From Basidiobolus meristosporus CBS 931.73 (lineage: Eukaryota > Basidiobolomycota > Basidiobolomycetes > Basidiobolales > Basidiobolaceae): a stretch of 64,000 bases of DNA. The position numbers were made by a program, and so were the translations under genes. The notes below the pieces were generated by a model, which saw only the letters and a list, made by a program, of their open reading frames with translations, had not been told where the DNA came from and ran no database searches. Numbering within the stretch: the stretch's first letter is position 1; every line of letters begins with the position of its first letter. Location: the NCBI GenBank assembly GCA_002104905.1, contig MCFE01000278.1, forward strand, positions 40,840-104,839, in the 5' to 3' direction. Of the stretch, positions 43,481 to 52,630 are shown in pieces.

Positions 43481-45458
43481 AATGGTTAGACAATAGCTTG
43501 CTTTGATATTCAGTGCAACAAGTAGGGCTACATCCAAAAATGGCCCTGTGGACAGTGTGCCCATTAAAGGTATTAATGTGAACTCCTCAGGCTCTCAGTC
43601 AAGTAGGCAATTGAGAACCTCTGCGCAGCCACAAGCTGACCATTATGCTCAGGCAGATGAGAATGTAGCAAGCTCAGTACCCTTGGTTGAAGACCAGCAA
43701 GTGGCCATAATAACATCACCACCACCCATATTAGCAAGTATGTTGTCAGCTCATACCAAAGCATTAATGAAGCAATTAGGTGCAGTGGCTGACAGGAAGG
43801 GTGCAATGGCCCAGAGAAGTCAGGAAATAGTCCAGAAACAGGATGAGCAAATAATACATGTAGAGCATTCAATATCCCAGGTAGAGAAAGCAGTATCTTT
43901 CCTGCAAAGAAGTAACTCAAGTAGCTCAAGGTTACAGCCAAGAATGGAGCCATTTCCCAATGTAACAGCAGAGGAACACTGTCCAGTCTTTGAAGCACAA
44001 CAACAGTGCCTAAAGATAAAGCCCACAGAAAAACCTATCACAGCATGGGAGGAAGACAATGTGATGTTTATAACAAAGCCTAAAAATCAAAAGACATTGA
44101 AGATCCCTGAAGCCATTAAATGCAATAATGAAGAATGGGCTAATATGCAAAAGGCTGTCAGAAGTCTAGCATGCATCACTTTAAGGCCAGCATACCATAG
44201 GACCATCAGGAACTCAAGGCCAAGCAGAATGCTCTGGACTTGTTCCATGGGCATCATCCTGGATTCAAACAGGCAAACTGATTTTGAGCCAGCATTGATA
44301 TGCAAAGAAAGTATCTTAATAATAGCAGAAACTATCAAAGGCAGAAGAACAATGGTTCCATTGCTAAAAACCAGTGGCTTCCTCAAGAGCCTGTTACAAG
44401 CAGGGCCAAAGGATCCAGACAAGCTTCAAAGAGATGTCAGGTAGCTGGAAGAGTGCCAATTAGAGACAAGCAGGCAGACATGGATGCACCAGCACAGCAT
44501 TGCTCAAGGAAAATGTATAGTACCACTCAAGAAGCACCTAGTCAAAGTAGCAGTGAAGGACCTGGCAGTGATAAAAACCAGCTGCTTTTACAGGAGCCTG
44601 TCACACCTACAGTTGAGAGCTCAAAACAAGCGGAAAAGAAACACCAGGTTGCCAGAAGAGTGCCAGCAGGGACAAGCAGGCCAAAACAGATGTGTCAGAG
44701 CAGAATTTATCCGTGAGCAAATGTAGTTCTTTACAAGAAGCACTCAGAGAAATTAGCAGTGAAAGACCTGGCAGTGATAAAGGAAAAGGTATAGGGAGAA
44801 ATGTGTACCCAAGCCTGAGATGGGGAGGCATGCAAAAAAACTGCAGTTCTTGCCAATTAACACCGCAAGCCCGGAACAAACTGAATCCTATCATAGCCAA
44901 GAAGAATTACCAACAAGAAAACAGCTGTTTTCACAAGAGTTGGAAGCACAGCTAGTGGAGTAGCACTCCAGCAAGGTAGATAAGTTTACTGAAAAAGGCA
45001 ATTTGTCTACCACTGCATCCACAGCCTCCATTATTAACAGAGTGGAGATCTCACTGAAAGACAAGGCTGCAATGTCAAGAGCTCAAAAGACTATCAAAAT
45101 GCCTCTAGTGGAGTTTTGGAACATTAATAAGCACGCCAAGAGGCTGCAGCACTTCTTCAAGAGCAGTGCTCAAGAAAACACACTGGAATATTGCAAGGAT
45201 TTATTGTAAAGACTGGCAGATGAGGAGCTAGACCTTGCAGTGCTGGCTGAAGACAGGGACATGTGGGAACCAGTGAGTGAACAGTGGCATAAAGTCATTG
45301 GGTTCCTGCCCAAGTTATGGAGCCAGAGCATTACAGCAGAGATACTTATTGAGTGGTGGATTTTAACTGAGTTACTTGCTGAGTGTGGAGTTGGGCTTAA
45401 TGCTAGTGTAGGGTATAGAGACTTGAATAGGTCAATACAATTGGCAATTGAGGTATAA
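43481..45458 (+). pseudogene. Transposon-borne ORF2, unknown family (copy C)
   Basis: Second gene of the CACTA-like element, divergent from the transposase; about 640 codons allowing for breaks. Readable pieces are 43503-44444 (the right frame is lost near 44180), 44300-44716, 44692-44955, 45003-45209 and 45240-45458. Parts: Ser/Gln-rich N-terminus; coiled-coil type segment QEIVQKQDEQIIHVEHSISQ (about 43825-43885); conserved core NEEWANMQKAVRSLA (about 44129-44173); Lys/Gln-rich middle with two similar blocks (QEPVTSRAKGSRQA, QEPVTPTVESSKQA); and C-terminal region WHKVIGFLPKLW ... AIEV with a natural TAA at 45456-45458. No known domain recognised. The Lys-rich, coiled make-up would suit nucleic-acid binding, which is inference only. 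Confidence 0.65.
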
Positions 45459-45810
45459 CTGAAGTTTCAATGGAAATAAATCCATTAGTATGCATGAAAA
45501 GTAAGAGAAACAGTTGAGTCAGGAAGTAAGGAATGTGAAAAAGAGGCAATAGCCAACTAATTCACACAAATGTGGGAGGCAATAGAGTGTCTGGGATCAG
45601 AAAGTGAGCAAATTGGCAGGGAACCAATCAAAAGCCACTTATACATTGTTGTGATGAAATATTTTGACCAATTTTTTTGTGAAATCTGGAGTGCAGTTAT
45701 TTTTCAACAGTCTCTGGATGGTGTCCTGACTGTATCAGTACCTCTTAGTCACAGGACTTGAACTTTGTGACGGCCTTTTGATGGAACCATCTCAATAATG
45801 TTTCATAGGG
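45459..45810. other. Right subterminal region of CACTA copy C
   Basis: Non-coding sequence between the ORF2 stop and the right terminus, similar to 52279-52630 of copy I (shared CAATCAAAAGCCACTTATAC and CTCTGGATGGTGTCCTGAC). Ends TTTCATAGGG. Confidence 0.6.
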
Positions 45811-46470
45811 TGCAGGTACTGGAGGTTTGAGAACTCAGGAGGTGGGTCAGTGGAGGTCTTGAGATATTTCTTGACTATTGTAGCTTTGGATCTGGCGGCT
45901 TAGTAGGTTTTGATGTTCTCAAGGAGTAAGAGAGCATTGGTACTAGAGGACTGGGTTGCAAGGAGTTCAAAGCTTCTCTTGTTGACCACATGGTTTTTCA
46001 TTTGCCAACAGGCATCATCCTCTTCTTCAAGGCCATACTCCACTCTCCTGGACTGAGCATCAGGTTTTCCATGTTTTATATATGGTCTATATGAAATGAC
46101 ATAGTCAAAGCTGGATGGGACGAGCAACAATCTGGCTTGTCTCCATCTTAGTACTTTTGAGGTGGCAAAGTATCAAGGCTCCCATCATCACAAATGATCT
46201 GCATCTTTGGGGTTGCATCATCAAGGCAGTGTCCCTATTGTGCAAAGGCCACAATGATTGCAAATGTACAAGAGTAGAATGGAATAGGGTGTAGCACATT
46301 CTTGTGGTCACACTGTGAAATGATGGCTTCCTGGGCAAAGTCAGAGGCATCAGTTTCTATGTTAAAGGGTTTCCCAAGGTCAGGGTGGGCATGCAGGGAG
46401 GCACACAAGAAGGATTTCTTGATACAAAAAAAGCACATACAGTCTTCTTTGTTCCAAACAAAGGGTAGGT
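45811..46470 (-). pseudogene. pol: gypsy-3 RT end, RNase H and linker
   Basis: Upstream half of gypsy-3. Minus-strand reading: LPFVWNKEDC, HAHPDLGKPFNIETDASDF (RNase H start), ISQCDHKNVLHPIPFYS, then in another frame FDYVISYRP, KHGKPDAQSRR and DDACWQMKN, which follow gypsy-1 7190-7750 closely. It breaks at 45811, where CACTA copy C begins; the integrase continues at 34666. Confidence 0.75.
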
Positions 46471-46494
46471 ACTGTAAGCTGTAGTATAAGCAAT

Positions 46495-47228
46495 AGACTT
46501 GTTCCATTGGATAGTGCCATACTGAGCTATGAGTGCCAAATAATGCCATAGTGTCCCAAGGAGGCCAAGTGAATCTATACCTGACCACAGAGTGTGAAGT
46601 ATAGCTGTTCATGAAGATGCAGAGCTGTCCCTGTGTTTCACTCATTGTGTTGGAGAAAATCCATTTTTTGACCTTTTTTTTTGGGTCAATGTTGTGCAGG
46701 AAGTGTAAGAGCACAAAAGAATTGAAGATATGCATCTGCAACTCAATACTCATGGCACTTTGAATATAGCTCCTGTGGCTTATAACATGCTAGAAAAATG
46801 CATGGCACTATCTTGGTCCACTGGTACTCTCTGGTACTATATTTAACTATCAGCCCTAAAGTAAGATCTATACAAAGCACTTATGGTGCCAGATAGTACC
46901 AGTGGACCAAGATAGTGCTATGCATTTTTCAGACATGTTATAAGCCACAGGAGCTAGATTCAGAGTGCCATGGGTATTGAGTACCTGATGCAAGTCTTCA
47001 GCTCTACTGTGCTCTTACACATCCTGCACAACACTGATCCACAAAAAAATGTCAAAAGATGGATTTTCTCCTGCATCATAGGTGAAACATGGGGGCAGCC
47101 TTGCATGAAGATGCAGGGCTATGCTTCACACTCTGTGGCCAGGTATAGGCTCACCTGGCCTCTCTGGCACACTCTGGCATCATCTGGCACTCATGGCTCT
47201 TTGTGGCACTATCCAAAGGAACAAGTCT
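46495..47228. mobile_element. 734-bp palindromic (foldback-like) element
   Basis: Almost the whole element is an inverted repeat. Arms are about 46495-46840 and 46880-47228 around a short centre. Outer ends are AGACTTGTTCC and, on the right, its reverse complement GGAACAAGTCT. It is flanked by the exact 3-bp duplication AAT (46492-46494 and 47229-47231). Near both ends are clusters of TGGCA/TGCCA words (right arm: CTCTGGCACACTCTGGCATC), of the kind that transposases bind. The ORFs in the arms mirror each other and are not genes. The mobilising family is unknown. Confidence 0.7.
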
Positions 47229-47231
47229 AAT

Positions 47232-47658
47232 GTGTATGATGCTCCTTTGGCACAATTCTTGAACTATTAGGGATGCTATCTCTCCTCTGTCAGCACCAAA
47301 CTGCTGGATGTGGCCAAGTCTGCAAATAATGTTCTCAAGTATAAATCTCCATATGGTACTACTCTTGTAGTTAGGTAAGACTTAAGCTTCTGCCCATCCA
47401 ACAAGGACATCTCCAGCTACAATCAGGTACTTCTTTGACCCAGTTATTGGCATATGAATAAGGTCAATGCCAACCTATTGGTATAGGCAGATTGTGTATG
47501 TTGGATGCAATGGCACTTCATACTGATTAGAGGATCTCTTCTGACAGGCTACACATGACACAACAAAGTGTTGAATATAATAGTATGTGTTTTCCCAGTA
47601 ATACCTCTGTTTTGTGGAATTGTATGTGGTTTCCTGTCCTTTATATCCTCCTAGCTCT
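47232..47658 (-). pseudogene. pol: gypsy-4 integrase fragment
   Basis: Minus-strand reading: RYYWENTYYYIQHFVVSCVAC (zinc-finger Cys region), then VGIDLIHMPITGSKKYLIVA (first catalytic Asp), then WRFILENIICRLG and ADRGEIA (second Asp). This GIDLIHMP type differs from gypsy-1 to gypsy-3. It is cut at 47658 by CACTA copy I; upstream pol continues at 52631. Confidence 0.75.
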
Positions 47659-48135
47659 CCCTATGAAAATAATTTGGTCCTGCAGTTGGATCCAATCCAG
47701 ATCAGCAATCAGGATCCTATTTAGAGACTGTCATAATACCAGCAGCTTGGAATTAGTGACCCTCCTAACAATCTTATGACAGGATCACAACAGTGTTTTT
47801 CTAATTTCACAACCAAACAAAGGGATGAAACTTGATGAGATTTGGTTGGTGCTGTGACAATATTTCCATGATATTGTTAAGGTCTTTTAGCGCTCAATGA
47901 CTATTTCAAGTGGATCCAATTGGCCGGGATATCCAATTGCCTTATATGGCAAGAATCTTAACAATATTTCAATGTTGTCACAGCAAGACTCTGATGGCAT
48001 TATATTGGCAGTATCACAGCCTACAGCTGCTTCTGTATAATGCTACCATACCAATTTACCAAATGGTATTTCCTTTTTCTACTTTCCCTTGTGTAATTCA
48101 TATATTCCACTGTAGAATCATCCCTCTTTATTTGC
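47659..48135 (-). other. Left subterminal region of CACTA copy I
   Basis: Terminal repeat and 3' non-coding region of the transposase gene, aligned with 34667-35144 and, inverted, with 2032-2553 (GGTCACTAATTCCAAGCTGC in copy A corresponds to GCAGCTTGGAATTAGTGACC here). Confidence 0.6.
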
Positions 48136-50033
48136 TTACCCACCGCTACCTTGGGTATTCCACATATAGTTTTAATCAACAAAAACTATGGCTTCCTGCT
48201 TACTAACCTCTACAAACATGCACACCTGCCGCAATTGACTTTCCTCTAACAAATTAACTTTACGGCTTTTTAGTGTGATACTTGCAATGTTGCCATATAC
48301 CTTGTACTGCTGGTAACATATACATCTTGCAAATATAAGCTGGGTTGTCACCACATCTGCAATGAATACCTCCTGAATATATGCAAGAACATCTTGGTAT
48401 TTAGCCAGTATATTCCCTCTCCCTGCTGGATTCTAGTCCCCCTTATAGGTGCGCTCTGGCTTGCGTTTGTGTGAATTCTGTATTGAATTGTGTAGAGGTT
48501 GGCTTTTGACTATGAGAAGTCAGGCATACCTGGGTAGAGCTTTCCTGATAAAAATTAGTTGCTTGTTGCACCCAACCCAACTTTGCATTATACCCATACA
48601 ATGGGGCTGCTTAGCTTCTTAATGACATAGACATAGGTGTCTCCATGTGCACATTTGTTATCAGTATTTTCTAACTCTTCTTGGCTTTCCTCCATGTGCC
48701 AACTCATCACATCCATGACAGACTTGAAGGTAATATTCTTAATGAGATTGGGATATGGTGGTACCTGCAACTTGACATGTCTCCCTATCTCCTCACACAT
48801 CTGCTCCATAGGAAACTCTTAAAAGGTGAAGCAGGTCCCAATATTCTCCACACACTGTGCAAGATGGAGTAGGGAATGGATACAGTAGCAGCAGAGATCT
48901 ATGCATTCAGCTTTATGGTTGTAATATAGCCACTCAAATCCCATCACAAACTCCTTACACAACAGCTGTGTATGAAGCAATTTGGCATTGGTGATCTGCT
49001 ACTGGATAAATACTCCTAAGATGTCCATATATGACTCCCAATGCTTCCAATGTACTCTTGGTAGGAGTGGCTTCACAAGGTCATTCAAATATATATATAT
49101 CCAGTTCAATCAGTTGTTTCATTTATATTGTTGCATGTGCATATGAATATTAATTGGAGCTTTTGAGAGGAACTTATGGTAGTGAATACTCTGTAATACC
49201 ATGCCAATTCTTTCAAATTTCTCTTTTATCTCAAAGGTTTCATTTGGCTTGAAATGCCCCATGTAGAACTTGGTCATCAGTATAGGGATATTGTTGAAAA
49301 GCAAATGCATTTCTCCTAGTGGAAAGCTTTTGCTCCAACAGACACCCTCTATCTTAAGTAACTCTGGTCTCCAATTGATTCCATATCCTTGCTAATGGCT
49401 TATAACTTGGCAACTTTGCTGCAATTGCATGCTGACTTCTGTACTTTCTCTATGTGGAAAGATACAGGTAGCTATCCAGATTGGACAGTGATTTAGGCCC
49501 AGATACCAGTGAGACTACCATCATATTGTTGCTCTGATACCGTAAGATGGGTGGCAGATTCAGATTGATGAGAGTCAGTGGCCAGCAGAACATGCTGGTA
49601 GAGTACTGGTATCCTTGGCATTTGTTTCAACAGGTGTTGTCTCAATGCATATAGGGATTTGACCAGGCCTGTATGTGGAGCTGTTGTTAGGGGCAATAGC
49701 CTCAAAATCTATCAGTGAACCTTCCTTGTCAGAGCTATCACTCTGTGTGCCATATTCAGAAGGCTGAGGTGAGCCTAAAGGCATCACAAACTCACCTGAA
49801 TCAGTTTGCGCAAGGTGAGAAAGATGGCCAGGAGCCAATATAGAAGTATCAACTGGCTGGCAAGATAATGTTGGTATAGTAGTGATCAATGAATGGTCAA
49901 ATATGACTTGGGTGGCAAAACACTGGCCGTGATCCTTGTAATACTTCCTATGCTGTATGTATGCTTCATGGCTGAGAGGCTTGCCACAATGGCCATGTGG
50001 TCTTTTTTCTCTTTTCTTACAGTGTTGAGTCAA
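48136..50033 (-). pseudogene. Tnp2 transposase, internally deleted (copy I)
   Basis: N-terminus MTQHCKKREKRPHGHCGKP (50033), a short Cys/His-rich stretch likely to bind zinc, then PQPSEYGTQSDSSDKEGS (acidic). Near 49605 the sequence jumps from NAKDTST to a segment that in copy C lies about 500 bp on. Near 49460 the GDTPA/Cys block is also missing, so the catalytic region is gone. The rest (49310-49119, 48809-48588, 48354 to 48136) follows copies A and C, with the stop TAA at 48136-48138. Confidence 0.75.
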
Positions 50034-50338
50034 AGTAGTCTTGTCTGTGGGGTAAACAGTTTGACCTTCAACAATGTAACACTTTTATACCACTTTTTGG
50101 TCAATACTCAAGTGAACTTAAGACAGTCTTGTTTTTGAGACATTGCACCTACATGAATGTAAGATTCAATGATGACCTGCCATAGTAAGCATTATAAATA
50201 AAGTTGTGGCAACTCATACACACATATATGCAATACTGCTTCCCCTTTGGTTTGATTCACCTCCATATATATGCTGCCAAAAAGTAAAGCAAAGTTGTCA
50301 GGTTCCCACCAAACCCCACTGCTGACAGTCACAGAAGA
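50034..50338. promoter_or_regulatory. Divergent promoter region of CACTA copy I
   Basis: 305 bp between the transposase and ORF2 starts. TATAAATA at 50193-50200 and a second TATATATGC-type box near 50267 point toward ORF2. The region around both is kept in copies B and C. Confidence 0.5.
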
Positions 50339-52278
50339 ATGGTTAGACAACAGCTTGCTTTGACATTCAGTGCAACATGCCAGGCTACATCCAAAAAAGA
50401 CCCTATGGACAGTGTGCCCATTGAAGGTAATAATGTGGACACCTTGGGCTCTCAGTCAGGTGGGCAACTGAGAACCTCTGCAAAGCCACAAGTTGACCAT
50501 TATGCTCAGGCAGATAAGAATATAGCAAATACAGCACCCTCAGTTGAAGACCAGCAAGTGGTCATGATAACATCACCACCACCCGTATTAGCAAACATGT
50601 TGTCAGCTCATATGAAAGCATTAATGAAGCAGCTAGGTGCAGTAGCTGATAGGATAGATGCAATGGCCCAGAGATATCAGGAAATAGTCCAGAAGCAGGA
50701 TGAGTGTATAATAAATGCAGAACAATCAATGTTCCAGGTAGAGAAAGCAGTATCTTTGCTGCAAAGAAGGAACTCAGGTAGCTCAGTGTCACAGCCAAGA
50801 ATTGAGCCATTTCCCAATGTAACAGCAGAGAAACACCATACGGTCTTGGAAGCACAACACAGTGCCCAAAGATAAAGCCCACAGAAAACCAATCACAGTG
50901 TGGTGTCTATACCAAAGCCTAAAAATCAAATGACATTGGAGATCTGTGAAGCCGTTGAGTGCAATAATGAAGAGTGGGCTAATATACAAGAGGCTGTCAG
51001 AAGTCTAGCATGCCATCACCATAAGGCCGGCATACTATGGGACCATCAGGAACTCAAGGCCAAGCAGAATGCACTTGACTTGATCCATGAGTATTATCCT
51101 GGATTCAATTGGGCAAACATATTTTGAGCCAGCATTAGTATGCTAAGAAAGTATCTTAAGAATAGCAGAAACTATCAAAGGGAGAAGAACAAGGGTGCCA
51201 TGGCTAAAACCAGCAGCTTCCTCAAGAGCCTGATACAAGCAGGGCCAAAAGCTCCAGACAAGAGTCAAAGAGATGTCAGACAGCTGGAAGAGTGCCAATT
51301 AGGGACAAGCAGTCAGACATGGATGCACCAGCACAACATGTATCAAGGAAAAAGCATAGTACCACTCAAGAAGAACCCAGTCAAAGTAGCAGTGAAGGTC
51401 CTGGCAGTGATAAAACCTGCTGCAACTACAGTTAAGAGCTCAAAACAAGCAGAAAAGAAACATCAGGCTGCCAAAAGAGTGCCAGCAAGGGACAAGCAGG
51501 CCAAAACAGATGCATCAGAGCAGAAAATTTCCAAGAGAGAATGTAGTTCTTTACAAGAAGCACTCAGACATAGTAGCAGTAAAAGACTTGGCATTGATAA
51601 AGGAAATGGTAAAGGGAAAAATGTCTGCTCAAGCCTGAGACAGGGAGGCATGCAAAAAAAACTGCAGTTCTTGCCAATTAACACCACAAGCCTGGAACAG
51701 ACTGAATCCCATCATAGCCAAGAAGAATTACCAACAAGAAAACAGCTGTTTTCACAAGAGCTGCAAGCACAGCCAGTTGTGCTCCAATCCAGCAAGGTAG
51801 ATAAGTTTGCAGAAAAAGGCAATTTGTCTACCACAGCCTCCACACTCTCTATTGTTGGCAGTGTGGAGATCCCACTGACCTACAAGACTACAGCATCAAG
51901 AGTTCAAAAGACTATCACCATGCCTTCAGTAGAATCTTGGACCATAGAAAGCACACCAAGAGGTAGCAGCACTTCCTCAAGAGCAGTGCTCAAGAAAATG
52001 CACTGGAATATTACAAGGATTTATTTTAAAAACTGGCAGATGAGGGGCTAGACCTTGCAGTGCTGGCTGAAGACCAGGACATGTGGAAACCAGTGAATGA
52101 ACAGTGGCATAAAGACATTGGGTTCCTGCCAAAGTTGTGGAACCAGAGTATTACAGCTGAAATACTTGTTGATTGGTGGATTTTAATGGTGTTACTTGCT
52201 GAGTGAGTGGTTGGGCTTAATGTTAGTGTAGGGTATAGAGACTTGCTTAGGTCATCACAATTGGCAATTGAGGTATAA
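50339..52278 (+). pseudogene. Transposon-borne ORF2, unknown family (copy I, best copy)
   Basis: About 646 codons from ATG 50339 to a natural TAA 52276-52278, with few breaks (frameshift near 50875-50900, TGA near 51126, frameshifts near 51220 and 51990). Layout: Ser/Gln-rich N-terminus (residues 1-80); coiled-coil type segment with VADRIDAMAQRYQEIVQKQ and VEKAVSLLQRRN (about 95-150); conserved core NNEEWANIQEAVRSLA, LWDHQELKAKQNALDL, YPGFNWAN, LRKYLKNSRNY (about 200-280); long Lys/Gln/Ser-rich region (to about 560); C-terminal GFLPKLWNQSITAEIL. No family recognised. By analogy with plant CACTA elements, whose second gene encodes a subterminal-repeat-binding protein (TnpA, TNP1), a helper role is plausible but unproven. 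Confidence 0.7.
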
Positions 52279-52630
52279 CTGAAGTTTCAATGGAAATAAA
52301 TCCATTTGTACGCAGGAAAAGTCAGAGAAATGGCTGAGTCAGGAAGTAAGGGGTGGGAAAAAGAGGCAATTGCCAATCAATGCACACAAACATAGGAGGC
52401 AACAGCGTGTATGGGATTAGAAAGTGAGCATATTTGCAGGGAACCAATCAAAAGCCACTTATACATTGTTGCAATGAAAAATTTTGACCAAGTTTTTTGT
52501 GAAGCCTGAGGTGAAAATACTTTTCAACGGTCTCTGGATGGTGTCCTGACACGATTGATACCTCTTAGTCACAGGACTTAAACTTTGTGATGGCCTTTTG
52601 ATGAGATCATCTTAATAATTTTTCATTGGG
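52279..52630. other. Right subterminal region of CACTA copy I
   Basis: Non-coding sequence from the ORF2 stop to the right terminus, similar to 45459-45810. Ends TTTTTCATTGGG, the inverse of the left end with one change. Confidence 0.6.

Larger units (their letters stand above)
34667..45810 (-). mobile_element. CACTA-like transposon copy C (nest of insertions)
   Basis: Both termini are present: CCCTATGAAAAG at 34667 and TTTCATAGGG at 45810. After removing the copia (36087-40772) and the solo gypsy-3 LTR (41524-42321) the element is about 5.65 kb. It holds Tnp2 on the minus strand and ORF2 on the plus strand. It interrupts gypsy-3, whose two halves lie immediately outside. The 3-bp flanks (GTA left, TGC right) do not match, so no target duplication can be claimed here. 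Confidence 0.85.
47659..52630 (-). mobile_element. CACTA-like transposon copy I, both ends defined
   Basis: 4,972 bp from CCCTATGAAAATAATTTGG (47659) to AATTTTTCATTGGG (52630), flanked by the exact 3-bp duplication TCT (47656-47658 and 52631-52633), as expected for CACTA elements. Contents: left subterminal region, Tnp2 (minus), divergent promoter region, ORF2 (plus), right subterminal region. The transposase has two internal deletions compared with copies A and C, so this copy depended on another for movement, or decayed later. Confidence 0.9.

Noticed and set aside
34664-45813. Target-site duplication of CACTA copy C
   Set aside because: Flanks GTA and TGC do not match at any simple offset; left unclaimed.
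46235-46753. 172-codon minus-strand ORF
   Set aside because: A chance fusion of a palindrome arm (46495-46753) with the gypsy-3 RNase H fragment (below 46470); not one gene.
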